A stretch of 64,000 nt of DNA from Agapetus fuscipes (GCA_951799405.1 OX637361.1:9708170-9772169), one strand, 5' to 3'; shown: positions 22,661 through 33,882, counted from the stretch's first letter. The notes: generated by a model from the letters alone, not told the origin. A program made the numbers and translations.

Positions 22661-23111
22661 CCTTTACGTTTACGAGATCGAATACGTTACGTTACGTACA
22701 CTATTTTCGCATTATTTTTTTAATGTGTCGACTGTAAGTTTCCTGAAAACCACCCAATATGCATGGCTATTTTTAAACACGGCCAGCTTTCATGACGCCG
22801 CTGAGCCTTCACTGAGTGATAAATGTTTTTTACATCCGTTCACACCGGACGTAGGCTTCTGCTTGTGATGTAGCTTTGTTTAAGCTTCACTTAGTTTAAA
22901 ATACACTATCTTTAACCCTAAAATATTCAAACGGGTCCTAACTGATTATTTTCACCTGAAAAAACGCATCGACTTGTAAATAGCAGAATTTGAATCTGGA
23001 TATTTTAAGTAATAATAATTATTAGAATAATAGTTAATGGATTATACGCGTTTTTACGGGGGTTGGGGGGGGGGGGGGTAACACAACTATCACTGCTGTA
23101 ACAACTGTCTC
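22661..23111. other. Spacer with a poly-G tract
   Basis: No gene. An interrupted G-rich tract lies at 23058-23078. Confidence 0.5.
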
Positions 23112-23163
23112 ACCCAAACGCTTTTGATCTCTCATGATCGTGAGAGATCGAAAGCGCTTGGGT
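23112..23163. repeat. Hairpin, 23-bp arms
   Basis: ACCCAAACGCTTTTGATCTC... (23112-23134) and its inverse (23141-23163) pair with two mismatches around the 6-base loop TGATCG. Possibly the foot of the LINE copy that follows or a small palindromic element. Confidence 0.6.
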
Positions 23164-23174
23164 ATATTAAGAAT

Positions 23175-23611
23175 TATATATTATGGCGTCTGCTCTGATG
23201 AAATATTCTCACTTATACCCCCTCCTTTCGTCCACAACAAGGGAAACTCGTAGAACGGCTCACATTCAACCATTTGCAGTCGATATCAAAACTATGAGAA
23301 ATTGGTGTTTTCATGACTCATTTCTTTGCCAAACTGCCCGTTTATGGAATGAGTTACCGGTATCTGTGTTTTCATCCCAATTTAACCTTACCCTTTTCAA
23401 ATCCATTATCAATCGTCATTTCCTCTCAGTGTCTCAAAACACAACGCAACGCAACACACGCGACAGCACTGCGCAGCTAACGGCCCTGCAACCGGACAAG
23501 GACAACTGCCACATCACCAACACCTCTACGGCACTATAACAAGTGTCATAGACCCCTAGAGTCTCTTGAATCTAGGGAGTCTCCCGCACAAGCTTTCTTA
23601 AAAAAAAAAAA
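23175..23611 (+). pseudogene. LINE reverse-transcriptase tail with poly(A)
   Basis: An open stretch at 23183-23539 shows the C-terminal LINE pattern: RRTAHIQPFAVDIKTMRNWC, SFLCQTARLWNELPVSVF, then FKSIINRHFL. A 3' UTR with GACCCCTAGAGTCTC and GTCTCCCGCACA runs to an A-run (about 23600-23611). Only the end of ORF2 remains. The same family supplies 36365-37055, 27590-27745 and the fragment inside the SINE at 30903-31016. Confidence 0.85.
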
Positions 23612-23687
23612 GTGAGTGAAAATAAAACAATTTTATTGATTAAATAAAACAGTTTTGTAATAGAATAGTTTAAGTTCTATAAAATTT

Positions 23688-23860
23688 AATAATAATAATA
23701 ATAATAATAAACTTTATTGCACACCACAAATAAATAACATTAATATTATAAACGAAAAGAGACATATGTACAATGGGCGGTCTTATCGCACATGGCGATA
23801 TCTTACGGACAACCTCAAAATTTAGTATTGAGCAATTATTTATTTGTTTACAAATACGAT
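23688..23860 (-). mobile_element. LINE 3' end with (TAA)n tail, minus strand
   Basis: An (ATA)n microsatellite (23688-23710) is followed by ACTTTATTGCACACC and GGGCGGTCTTATCGCACATG, a layout I recall from 3' ends of insect (notably lepidopteran) retroelements lying tail-first. No coding part is present. Family assignment is from memory. Confidence 0.4.
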
Positions 23861-24232
23861 TTTATACAGCTACGAATCTTTTCTTCATGTTTTCTTCTAC
23901 CTAAAGAAACAAAGCTCATGATTTCTTACACATAGCGCTTTGACATGGTGGCTACGTTTGTAATTACATAAACGCGTGAATATCGTAGAGTTAAGCTTTC
24001 CTCCCCTCCACCATCTCTTATCCAACCCTAACGTAAATTATACACACGACATCCGGGAAACTTTAGGCTGACCATGACGTCAGAATATTCAAAATGTGTT
24101 GATGCGCATATTTGACAAAAAACGGTAATTACCTACTGTTAATAACATTTTTTTCCCAATATTTTTTAGCTGGGTAGGTGATAATATTGTGCATAAATTA
24201 TCATCATAACTTTTAATAACTTAAATTTGCTA
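23861..24232. other. No recognisable feature
   Basis: No gene or known repeat. Confidence 0.4.
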
Positions 24233-24446
24233 CCAAGCTACGCGTATAGTGTAATTTCTTTGCCGTGCTCTTCCCAAAGGGGTCGCATGTAGCGAGTGGA
24301 ACTATTTATTTTTACAGGTAAAGGGGCCGGCCTTACGCCAACCCCTTCAAATGAAGTGGGGGCTTCCCAGCTCCCGAGGGGGCTCCGAGCCCGAGTTCTC
24401 AACATGGAATGCAATCACTTTACCATCTGAGCAATCGACTGGACTG
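24233..24446 (-). mobile_element. SINE family A, internally deleted
   Basis: Both ends are present (tRNA head at the right, GCGGCAAAGAAATTAC block at the left), but about 100 bp between the GGGAGCTGG block and the B box are missing. Confidence 0.8.
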
Positions 24447-25166
24447 TAAAAATAAAGCGGTATAGCTCTATAACAATCTAAAATATAAAAAAAAAACTTA
24501 CATCTAATTCAACTTATTATTTTGTTGGTTTAAAAAACAATAAATGATTCTTATTTTTTATTTTTTAGAAACAAAGTCTAATAAAACCCTGTGTCTTTTC
24601 ACAAGAGATCAATTTATTTTAATTAGTATTACAAACGTTTTCGATCTTTTAGATCATCTTTAGTGAGTTTGACCTGTTTTGACCTCTTCGCCATCTTTAG
24701 ATATACGTTATTTAAGCAAGAACTTAATTTTTTACATTGAAATCTTACATTTTTATACATCTTACTAAGATTGTAGACCTTTATGAAAATACTCCACAAA
24801 ACGCCTATTGAAAACACCAATCTCCTCACCCCTATTAAGTGAGGCGATATCTTACCACCTCTCTACGAGGCGCTGAGAATTCCAGTCGTCCCATTTTCAC
24901 CCCCGGCTAAAGGCCAAATGGTTAAGCTACTTACATCTCTGGGTTGGGGATGATTGACAAGGGAATATGCCAAATGACATTGATCACATCCCCAATACAG
25001 GAGGGTGTATTAAATTATATTTTATGATCTCACATTGCAAAAAATATATTTATATTTGATATATATATATTTTTTTAATGACAATGTGTAAATAATACAA
25101 AAGCTTTATCTTGACGAGTTGATTTAATTACTCGAGCGCTTTTAATGCAATCAAACATGTCTATGT
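24447..25166. other. Spacer with a ribozyme relic
   Basis: No gene. At 24630-24663 (minus) there is a hammerhead-like relic: stem II GATC/GATC and GAAAACGTTTGTA are intact, but the core reads AAGATGA. Its downstream sequence (AATAAATTGAT) resembles that after the ribozyme at 45654-45684. Confidence 0.4.
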
Positions 25167-25425
25167 TCCTCAACTTATAGGTTGGTATGCGGCTGACCAC
25201 CCATGCTGTACAAAATGGTTCACTGTGCCAATGTCTCCCCTGTTTCAGAGAAGGTCGGCAAGAGTTGCAGGGTGTATGCACATTTGAGATTTGGGTTTTT
25301 ATGTTGTAGGTTCACAGGCGGCATGTGCAAGCGCGAACTTGTAACTACGTGTCTGCTTGTGAGAATGCATATTATGTGAATCCCCAATGTTACATATCTT
25401 TGCAACTTAGATTAGATTAGATTAG
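25167..25425 (+). repeat. Family C repeat, near full length
   Basis: CCTCAACTTATAGGTTGGTA to (GATTA)n. Shares the variant GTAGGTTCACAGGCGGCATG with the copies at 35643 and 53925. Confidence 0.85.
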
Positions 25426-25687
25426 AGCTCACATTGAAAAAATTATAAAGGAATGTATTTTTGCTTTATTTTGTTTTTTCGACTTTTTGATGACAAGCAA
25501 TGCTATTTGTATACTTTTTCTACGCTAATTTTAATGTATTAATGTTAAACTAAAGTTGCAGAGATACCGATACCTTAAAGGTAAAACTGAGTTAGTTTCA
25601 AGTGAAGCTTATATTAGTTTTTTGCCACGCTTGCGAAATAATTCATCCTGAAATTGTTATTTTTTTAATGAAATTCTTTGTTTTGAC

Positions 25688-25714
25688 TTATATATATATA
25701 TATATATATATATA
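25688..25714. repeat. (TA)n microsatellite
   Basis: About 13 TA units immediately upstream of a palindromic ribozyme element. Confidence 0.9.
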
Positions 25715-25746
25715 TGTTTAATTTTAAGTTTTCACGGATATTATAC

Positions 25747-25879
25747 ATGTTGATAGGTTTTCGGGTAATCCGTTAATTTGCTATTTTATAGCCGACGTTT
25801 CGGATCGGTATCACGATCCTTCATCAGGGCGGTCCTTCTAAATAGCAAATTAACGGATTACCCGAAAACCTATCAACAT
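25747..25879. mobile_element. Palindrome carrying a hammerhead ribozyme
   Basis: Arms ATGTTGATAGGTTTTCGGGT... (25747-25788) and their inverse (25839-25879), about 41 bp, enclose the ribozyme at 25791-25830. Layout matches 57283-57408. Confidence 0.75.
25791..25830 (-). ncRNA. Hammerhead ribozyme, complete
   Basis: Minus strand: stem I GCC, core CTGATGA, A, perfect 6-bp stem II GGATCG/CGATCC with loop TGATAC, GAA, stem III palindrome ACGT, cleavage C, stem I GGC. All core positions of the hammerhead consensus are met. The loop-less stem III would favour action as a dimer, as in the minimal hammerheads of Penelope-like elements. Confidence 0.8.
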
Positions 25880-25915
25880 ATATATAAGGATAATTTATTT
25901 TAATGAACACATAAT

Positions 25916-25962
25916 TAAAGAGCGCCGTTTTTGTGTGTGTCACACCTCAAGGGCCCTCTCAA
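25916..25962 (-). mobile_element. SINE family B, 3' end fragment
   Basis: About 47 bp: inverse of AGAGGGCCCTTGAGGTGTG and ACAAAAACGGCGCTC. Confidence 0.6.
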
Positions 25963-25971
25963 ATCACGGAT

Positions 25972-26362
25972 AAGATTTCTTGTAAAGATGTGTCTTTAGT
26001 GCTCCTTTAAAGACACCAACAGTCTTTGCCTTCCTCACATTAGGTGGCAGTCTGTTCCACTCCATTGGTCCCGCAAACCGGAAAGCACGGTCCCCAAAAT
26101 TAGTTCGTGTCTGACGATTATGTATTGTAAACAGTTACAGTTTACTTTTGTACTGGTCAGCTCGGCATCTCTTATACGAGTCTGCCTTTAAAGCATCGTG
26201 ATCACTATTTATAGGTGCATAAGGTTTACTCTGGCATACGCCAGACCACCCTACAATATTCTTACATAGAAGCTTCGAGCGAACACTAGTACAACCATCA
26301 AAATACCTACATCTAGAGGTACACTCACACAAGTAAGTAAATATATACAGACGTACAATCAC
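25972..26362 (-). pseudogene. LINE tail of the FGDRAF/EWNRLP type
   Basis: From about 26130 down, the minus strand encodes TRTNFGDRAFRFAGPMEWNR, LPPNVRKAKTVGVFKGALKT and HLYKKSYP with a stop at about 25973, a classic LINE C terminus. A stop codon separates it from the open stretch 26362-26135, whose part DGCTSVRSKLLCKNIVGWSG recurs near 55085-55225. Probably one decayed element. Confidence 0.75.
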
Positions 26363-27221
26363 ACATTCGTAACAGTATTTTCAAAGGTAAACATTTTTTT
26401 ACGGTATTGTAGTGTTTTTGGGTTCGGAAAATCACTAAATTAAAACATACAGGTCTTCTTTCAGGATATTTATTTTGACTTAATTATTTTTTTCAATTTA
26501 TATTTATTTTTAACACTTTTAGCAACTCAAATTTATTTTCACAGTTCAGCACCGCTCACACTCTTTAATCAAAGGCGACTATCTAACTGACTTGCTGTAT
26601 CCAATTTTGCTCCTTATTTGCCAGCACATTCTACCAGCTTCGAGAGTACAAAAGGATCATTTAGTTTCTAGATTTCTTAAGCCTATAATTATTGCTACCT
26701 ACGATGTACACCTATATTAATCTACTTTTGACATAACACTATAATAATTATTACTACCTACGACGTACACCTATATTAATCTACTATTTACATGACAGTA
26801 TCAATGGACAGTCTTGTAAAAAGCAAAGTGTCTGTTCTTATAACTGTTGTAGATATATTATGTTAAGTCCATATTATGAGTAAGTATCTTGTCGATTACT
26901 CATTCATTTTTTATAGAAAGTCGAGAAAGTATTTGCTGGAGAATAAATCACTCGTTCCTACGGATCTGCATTCATATAAATGCAAATGTTCGATGCTAAC
27001 AAATTGAGCGTACAATGACATTTCAAAAATAATCTGGGTAACGAGCTTCGGATTAAAAATTATGCAAATGCACGTCATTTTTACATTGAAACCTCAATAT
27101 GAGTGTGAAAGTATGACTTGATATTCGTTACATTCTCAAATGTTGATCGAAAAGTAGGTATAGTGAAAACACGATATCTAAAATCAAAGTTGCGAATATA
27201 CTCATAACGATGTATCTGTGC
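26363..27221. other. Spacer with a 59-bp tandem duplication
   Basis: No gene. Positions 26685-26802 hold two diverged copies of a 59-bp unit containing GTACACCTATATTAATCTAC. Confidence 0.7.
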
Positions 27222-27525
27222 GTAGTCTACTGGTTACGCTTTGGACTCGTAAATGAAAGCTTATGGGTACGAGTTCCGGTGGAGCACAAAAAATTACACT
27301 ATCAATATTCTCTTCGCTAGATTGAAAAATTCATATACATTTACCAAAGACCGGTCACAAAAGGGTCCATCCAGCCTTACAGCAAATGGGTCTTGCTTGA
27401 GTATTGGCGCTTACTATAGCGACGACCAAGCTCGCAGAGGGCTCTTGAGGTGTGATTCATACAAACACAGTACTCACCAAATAAATAGTCCTTCTTAATA
27501 TTATTATTATTATTACCTGTGTGTG
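27222..27525 (+). mobile_element. SINE family B, near full length
   Basis: Degenerate head GTAGTCTACTGGTTACGC, then GAGTTCCGGTGGAGCACAAA, the full body and a (TTA)n tail at 27497-27514. Confidence 0.8.
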
Positions 27526-27589
27526 TGTATCCACTCTAATTCAATCCAAGTCTATTAAAACTAATATGAATGGTTATTACCTTTCAACA

Positions 27590-27745
27590 TCTCTAAGCAA
27601 AGGCAACACAACACTACGCAGCTAATACCCGTGCTACAAAGGATTTGGGCATCAACTGGCACCTCCCTTCAACTAACCCTCCAGACCTACAAATTCTCTG
27701 AACTCTGGGTTCTATGGCGCACGGGATTTATTTTATAAAATCTAG
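27590..27745 (+). pseudogene. LINE 3'-terminal fragment
   Basis: Resembles the end of the 23175-23611 copy (CAACACAACACTACGCAGCT, then CACCTCCCTTCAACTAAC), with several stops. About 150 bp. Confidence 0.5.
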
Positions 27746-28209
27746 AAACTTGAACAGGCAATATCTAGATAGATCACACCATAAACAATGTTAAACCCTA
27801 TTTAGATCAATGGTTAAACCATTTTTCTTATAGTAATATTGAGGTTATTAAATGTATTTTGGTAAAAAAAAATGCTGACTTCCTACGTAACTTTACAATA
27901 CTATAAATTAAAGGTAAAATTGAGATGTTTTTTTTCAGCAAACTAATGGAAATGTATGATCAGAATCAAATTAATCATCATCTAAAGAACTGGCGACTCA
28001 TCATCGGACAGTTATTCAATGTTTTTTATACCAATATTGAGGTATGGAAGTATTGCGCAATACAATTTAAAATCAATACTGTTTTTTATAAGAATTTCAG
28101 GCCATGTTTGATTTGAAGATGAGTGTTTTTTTAATCTGTCTTTTTTTAAATATCTCTGTATTCAGAATAAAAATGTTAACAAAATAAATAAATATTATCA
28201 TTATTTATC
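27746..28209. other. No recognisable feature
   Basis: AT-rich. TTTTTTATACCAATATTGAG and TTTTTTATAAGAATTTCAG echo one another near 28025 and 28085; otherwise nothing. Confidence 0.4.
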
Positions 28210-28303
28210 ATAATTCAAGAGTCCTCCAGCCCGCACGCTTGGTCATCACAATAAAAAGCGCCAATTTTCAAGCAATATCCAGTTGCTTGATGGACCGTTG
28301 TTA
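28210..28303 (-). mobile_element. SINE family B, 3' body fragment
   Basis: Inverse of GAAAATTGGCGCTTTTTATT and of GACCAAGCGTGC; about 90 bp. Confidence 0.65.
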
Positions 28304-28419
28304 AAGGCAGATGATTTTTTAATCCAACTTTGAAGTTTTTGTTGTACTTTTGTCCGCTTGTGGGCGTGCATTCAGTATATATAAGAAAGTTTATTTTTAT
28401 TATTTATTTTTTGTATTTC

Positions 28420-28665
28420 TTGACATATAGGTTGGTATGAGGCTGACCACCCATACTGTAAAAAATGGTTCACTTTGCCAATGTTACCCCTGTTTCAGGA
28501 AGGTCAGCAAGCGTTGCAGGGTTTATGTTCATTTGAGATTGGGTTTTTATAGGTCCACATGCGGCACGTGTGAGCACGAAATTATGCGTGTCTGCTTGTG
28601 GGAATGCATTTAATATGAATCTCAAATTATACATATCATTGCAACTTAGATTTAGATTTAGATTA
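28420..28665 (+). repeat. Family C repeat, near full length
   Basis: CTTGACATATAGGTTGGTAT to (GATTTA)n. A separate ~35-bp C 3' fragment (CCGCTTGTGGGCGTGCATTC) lies just upstream at 28347-28385. Confidence 0.85.
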
Positions 28666-28735
28666 AGAAAGTAAGACATCCAACTGAACTAGGAAAATCT
28701 GTGTCTTATGCATGAATCAATACCTTTTGCAGCAT

Positions 28736-29130
28736 GACCGGTCCGTAGTTCAGTGGAAACACTTTGGACTCTGAATGGGAAGGTTATGGGTTCGATTCCT
28801 GGTGGAGCACAGAAAATATCCCATTTATATTTTCAAATTTGCTCTTCGCTGGGTTGAAAATTTCATAAAACCTTTACCAATGACCGTTCACCAAAGGTCC
28901 ATCCAGTCTTACAGCAACTGGGTCTTGCTTGAGAATTGGCGCTTTGTAGCGAGAAGAAATGAGAACCAGCCCCCCCGGGAGCTAGAAAACCCCCACTTCA
29001 ACTGAAAGTGGTTGGTGTGAGGTCGGCCCCCTTACCTGTAAAAATAAATAGGTCCCGAAGCGCCACATGCGACCCCTTCGGGGAAACGCAGGCAAGAAGT
29101 TACAGTATACGTGTAGCTTAGTTGCGTTGC
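28736..29130 (+). mobile_element. Chimeric SINE B-A, shorter junction
   Basis: B head (ACCGGTCCGTAGTTCAGTGG, B box GGGTTCGATTCC at about 28789-28800) and body run to GCGCTTTGTAGCGAG and join directly to AAGAAATGAGAACCAGC of the A body, without an A head. It ends TAGCTTAGTTGCGTTGC. A third B-A arrangement, distinct from 13451-13948. Confidence 0.85.
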
Positions 29131-29527
29131 AATAGATGGATATAGTTTTGAATGGGCTTAAAATAATGTTCTCAATACAGCATTGGTCCATTTCCTTCCC
29201 GCTCATCGTACTGCTTCATTAATCATATTTTGTATGGAAATAGATTGAAAAGCTAATATAATTATTGCTGATGAAAATGAGTCCACCATCCCTAAGGTCG
29301 ATGGTCAAAACCTATACACAAAAGACAAGGAAGTAGGAGATCTGCACCTCTAGTATAAAACACTGCATAAATACTCTACTATCGCGTAAACTTTAAGTAA
29401 TGATGAACTGAAAAACAGAAACGCTCAACAAAGAGCTGTTTATGCGATGCAAAGCATTCAAGGCGTAGCTTTTTTAATCCAAACGTAGATAAATTCATAG
29501 AAAAAATGCATCAATTACTTTTTGATG
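29131..29527. other. No recognisable feature
   Basis: No gene. A weak resemblance to family D (CTAGTATAAAACACTGC at 29350) is too short to call. Confidence 0.4.
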
Positions 29528-29752
29528 TTTGTTGGTATGAGGCTGATCACCTTAACTGAACAAAATCGATCAATTTGCTAATGTCACCCCTGTTTCAGGA
29601 AAGGTCGGCAAACGTTGATGTTTGGATTTAAATTTGTAAGTACGCACTACACATGCAGCACTTGTAAACGCAAACTTACACATGCCTGTGGGCATGCATT
29701 TAATATGAATTTTGAATTAGAATATATCTTTGCCACTTAGATTATAGATAAC
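29528..29752 (+). repeat. Family C repeat, diverged
   Basis: Starts GTTGGTATGAGGCTGATCAC, has a ~15-bp internal deletion, ends ACTTAGATTATAGATA. Confidence 0.8.
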
Positions 29753-29765
29753 CGCTTATTCTTCC

Positions 29766-29997
29766 GTCCGGTTGTTAGCTCAGTTGGTAGAATGCTCGCA
29801 TTTCATGCCGAGAGCTGGGGTTCGATACCAACTGAGGGTGTCGGAAATGATTTGCCGTTTCGGTGTTTATTTCAAACCCGAAATCAAACAGTGGATAAGC
29901 TTGCTCAGTCTTCACAGAAAATGGGAACATCCCACTTCAAAAGCTGAGAAACCCCCTATTCAAATGAAGGGGCTGGTTTAACGCCAGCCAGGTATGT
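29766..29997 (+). mobile_element. SINE family A, 3'-truncated
   Basis: Head GTCCGGTTGTTAGCTCAGTT, B box GGGTTCGATACC; the body degenerates after GCTGGTTTAACGCCAGCC. Confidence 0.75.
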
Positions 29998-30199
29998 TCC
30001 ACCCTCCGTTTTTAAGACAACTAAATTTTAGTTTAGACAACTAATGTAGGTTATAGAGTCAATGAATGTCAAATAGTATAATTATTATTTGGTATTCGAC
30101 CAATAACAAAAAAAAAATACGTGTAATGCTAAATACTGAATAACAACCAGTATTCACGGCATCTCTAGTTACATATATTACATTACTTCTAATAAGGTT

Positions 30200-30425
30200 C
30201 CTTAACTAATAGATTGATATGAAGCTGACTTCCATACTGTAAATTCTTGGTTCAATTTTTCCAGTGCCACCACGGTTTCGGGTAAGGGCGGCAGGAGTTG
30301 CGAGGTTTTTTGTAAGTGCGCACTCAGCATGTTCAAGTGTGACCTTGCACGAGTCTGTCTTAGGACGGGCATTGAGTATAAGCCTTTAACTTCAATATTA
30401 TGTCTCTCCTACTTAGATTATCTAT
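30200..30425 (+). repeat. Family C repeat, diverged
   Basis: CCTTAACTAATAGATTGAT start, GCCACCACGGTTTCGGG, ends CCTACTTAGATTATCTA. Confidence 0.75.
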
Positions 30426-30814
30426 GCAGCATAAAGTATGATAATGTAAGGGCCCTAAGACCTTGTTGGCACAATTCGGATAGCGCTTCACACTGGCAGT
30501 GGATCAGATTGTGAAAACGCCTGTCAGGTCTTATCAGGTAGACTAGTAGGTGATAGAAGCATGTTGACAGGCTCAATTCATGTTGAATATAATAGACTAA
30601 GGTTAATCTACGGTAGAGAATAACAGTTTACAGTTACAGAGGCGAATCTTTTAATGTGAAACGAAATGTATTTATGAATGTTTGTACGCTATGGACTTCT
30701 AAACCGCTGAACCGATTTGAATCATTTTTTCAAAGAACGTGTAAGAAAATCTTGGGATTGTTCCGGAGAAATTTGATGTTAATGCTACTAAGCTTAACAT
30801 ATATTGCAAATTCT

Positions 30815-31148
30815 GTGCAAGTGGAACTTATTTATTTTTCCAGGTCAGGCCGGACTTACGCCAACCACTTAAGTTGAAGTGAGGGTTTCCTAGGTCCCGA
30901 GGTTGCTGTACCTTTTTTTTTCTTTTTTCTTTTAAATAAATGTGCGGGAGACTTCCTAGATTTTAGAGACTTTAGGGGTCTATGACACTTGTTGTGGTGC
31001 CGCAGAGGTGTAAGCCCAAGCCTTTCTTGTACTCATTTTATTTTGGCTTTGAAATAAGCGTAGAAACGGGATATCATTTTTTACACCCTCGGCCTCGGTG
31101 GGATTCGAATCCGAACTCTCGGCATTCTACCAACTTAGCTATCAATAA
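30815..31148 (-). mobile_element. SINE family A split by a LINE 3' fragment
   Basis: The A 3' body (30820-30902) and the A head half (31017-31148, B box GGATTCGAATCCC at about 31097-31109) belong together but are separated by LINE-derived sequence at 30903-31016. Confidence 0.7.
30903..31016 (-). mobile_element. LINE 3' end inserted in a SINE
   Basis: A T-rich run (minus-strand poly(A)-like, 30910-30935) followed by TGTGCGGGAGACTTCC and TAGGGGTCTATGACACTTG, the inverse of the 3' UTR at 23520-23600. Confidence 0.75.
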
Positions 31149-31786
31149 AATACGAAATAATAGTGAATCAATTTTTGTTGTATGTACATAACACATTCTT
31201 CTAACAGCCCGAGCGGCATAAACATTCAAATGATAAGTTTACAATGCAATAAATACTGAATTTAGATTTACCTTTATGCAAAATTTATAAAAAGACTAAA
31301 CAAAAGTCCCTGTAACAGCAAGTTTGAATTATTGTATCGTATTTTGTTAAAGTAAAGTTTATTGTCTCTACAAACAGGTCAACGCCTAAACGTTGAAGTC
31401 AAGAAACTCATTTGCAAAGGAGTATATAGATAAAGGCATCCCACAAAGGTCCAAGTATTCTAGAGATCCTATCATGGCAATATATTTGCGTTGTTTCGGG
31501 CATTATTCCGACTTTTATCATTTTAAGGATTCCCACGTAGCGTAGGTGAAATTTCTAAAATGTGGGAGCCGTACCGCGAGTATAAAACATATCACAAACT
31601 CCTCTCTATCACATAAATCGAAAAAATTAATCAAAAGTAAAACACTTACTAGGAATGCCGTCGTATATTTCATACATATTTGAGCAGAATTTGTGTAAGC
31701 GTGGTACTATACTCCGAGTTGTAACATATCAAAACTTTAACAACATAAAGTAGTAAATGATTATTTCGAATTGCATATAATGTATC
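31149..31786. other. No recognisable feature
   Basis: AT-rich. A short family-D-like motif (CGCGAGTATAAAACATA at 31577) but no complete element. Confidence 0.4.
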
Positions 31787-32196
31787 TGTGACTCTGTTGC
31801 CATTCCGCTAGAGCTGGCCATAGCCATTGCAGATTTGACTCAATTTTCACATCTTTCAGTTCATTCATATCCATCACCTTCTATTACATTCGCTTTGTGC
31901 ATCCCATTCTTTAACAATTCCACCAATCTGATACAGCCATATTTTTATCGGTCTTTCCTTTCACATTTCTTATGTAGATACACTTTGTAGGACTTTCAAC
32001 ATCAATTTTTTGTACATGTCCAAATCCCATTATTTTGTACCATTGCTTTCACATCCTCTTTCAACTTAAATTTCTATTTTACCGATTCATTCTTAACTCT
32101 ATATCACTTACAGTTTTTCCTGTCATACTCCTCATGTGTTTCATTTTCCCTTTCTCATTTCTCTGTCCCTCGTAGTCTATGACTTACTTCCATACA
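31787..32196 (-). pseudogene. LINE RT tail, strongly decayed
   Basis: Nucleotide match to 61267-61743 and 34735-35215 from the inverse of GGCCAGCTCTAGCGGAATGG to CTTCCATACAT, with many frame breaks. Its 5' end coincides with those of the other two copies. Confidence 0.75.
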
Positions 32197-32409
32197 TCTA
32201 TAATCTAAATTGCAAGGATATATTCATTCAAAGCTCTCAGATGTATGCCCACAAACAAACACGTGTAGTTCGCCCTTACAAATGCTGATTGTGTACTTAC
32301 AAATTAAATCCAAACCTCAAATGAACATAAGCCCTGCAACTCTTGCCAACATTCCCTGAAACAGGGGTGACATTGGCAAAGTGAACCATTTTTTACAGTA
32401 TGGGTGGTC
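32197..32409 (-). repeat. Family C repeat, 5'-truncated
   Basis: Tail CTATAATCTAAATTGCAAGG abuts the LINE fragment. It ends abruptly in the head at GTATGGGTGGTCA. Confidence 0.9.
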
Positions 32410-32703
32410 AATATCGATAAACATATGCCATTGTGTACCCGCATTGTCAGTGCATGAAAAGGGTATAGCGCCTTTAAAAGTTTGCATGCGAAATTTTCAA
32501 TTTTCACTCACGAAGTAAAAGTTATTACATGTTTGTACTCGGGGTAAAGTGGAATAAATTTGTCTGGCAAATAGACTTATGGGTTCGACGCCACCTCGGG
32601 GTCGCTACTACCGACTTCGATGTGGATAAAAGAAAGAAAATGTGATAATGGCCGTGAAAAATATGATAATATGAAGAATTTTAAGTTTTTTAAGAATTTA
32701 TTG

Positions 32704-32962
32704 TTCCTTGACTTATAGGTTGGTATGCGGCTGACCACCCATACTGTAAAAAATGGTTCACTTTGCCAATGTCACCCCTGTTTCAGGGAAGGTCGGCAAG
32801 AGTTGCAGGGCTTATGTTCACTTGAGATTGGGTTTTTTTATATTGTAGGTCCACATGCGGCATGTGTAAGCGCGAAATTATGCGTGTCTGCTTGTGGGAA
32901 CGCATTTAATATGAATCTTAAATGATAGATATCTTTGCAGCTTAGATTTAGATTTAGATTAG
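32704..32962 (+). repeat. Family C repeat, near full length
   Basis: TTCCTTGACTTATAGGTTGG to (GATTTA)n. CACATGCGGCATGTGTAAGC subfamily, little diverged. Confidence 0.9.
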
Positions 32963-32984
32963 ATGTTACTTAACTTGTATAAAA

Positions 32985-33055
32985 AAGGTTATGACTCTGG
33001 ATGAAATGATAGAAATAGAAGTATGCAAGGACAGAAAGAAGTGGCGGCTAATCTG
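32985..33055 (+). pseudogene. LINE tail, very short fragment
   Basis: Encodes about 25 residues matching the LINE end (KVMTLDEM ... EVCKDRKKWRLIC). It follows a C copy directly. Confidence 0.6.
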
Positions 33056-33177
33056 CAATGTTGATTTGTAATGTTGGTTTGTAAATTTGCTACATTTTTT
33101 GTATAGGAAATTTTTTATTTTTTTAAGGAAAGCTTCTAAAAATCTTCTTCTTCTAATAAGAATAAAGATTACAGATA

Positions 33178-33320
33178 ATATGTTCATTTGAAATTTGGAT
33201 TTTGTATTTTGTAAGTAGGTATTCACACTTGCAGCATGTGTGGGCCTGAACTTTTATGTGTCTGTGTCTGTTTTAAGTAAGCTTTTAATCACATTTTACA
33301 CAATCTGAGCTAAGAATAAA
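33178..33320 (+). repeat. Family C repeat, 3' half, decayed
   Basis: TATGTTCATTTGAAATTTGG, CTTGCAGCATGTGTGGGCC, tail eroded. Confidence 0.6.
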
Positions 33321-33737
33321 CATAAAACGTGATAATGTGGGAAATGTTTTAAATAGTTGTTAAATCAGTATCCATCTTCATTAGACACATTTGTCCAGTA
33401 CATATGTAAACATTGCTCATGTGAAATTGCCTCAGTTGGAGATAAGACAAACAAGCACTGAAGTGACAAAGCATCACAATTATAGCCATACGCAATGAAG
33501 AATTTCTAATTCACAATTAACAAATAAATTTATAACGACTATCGAGGTATATTTGTACTTATAGTAGAGATGCGAGTAAATGAAAGTAACTATGTATTAT
33601 CGATTTATTCAAATTATCTTACGCAATATTTTCTCAGATTTTTCCACGAACATAATATTATTTTAATTATACGTATTACCTCGAAGCACGTTTTTATTTT
33701 TTGTAGACTTATTGATTGCCTGTGAATATAATAGCTG

Positions 33738-33882
33738 TACCCCGAGTATAATACGTTAACATAAACCCCCAACGAACTTAATCGAAAATGTTTGCGATGT
33801 ACGGCAGCACTCCTAGTGAGCGATTTAGTTTTCATATATTATTTCGATTTACGCGATCGATGGGAGTTTTATACTTAGGGTA
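33738..33882. mobile_element. Family D palindromic MITE with TA ends
   Basis: Terminal TACCCCGAGTATAATAC mirrored by GTTTTATACTTAGGGTA, with inner arms around CACTCCTAGTGAGCGATT and ACGCGATCGATGGG. TA at both tips could be a Tc1/mariner-type duplication. Confidence 0.7.

Noticed and set aside
23058..23078. G-quadruplex regulatory element
   Set aside because: An interrupted G run next to a LINE fragment; no separate G-tracts with loops and no gene nearby.
23183..23539. Complete small gene
   Set aside because: The LWNELP ... FKSIINRHF pattern and following poly(A) identify a truncated LINE end.
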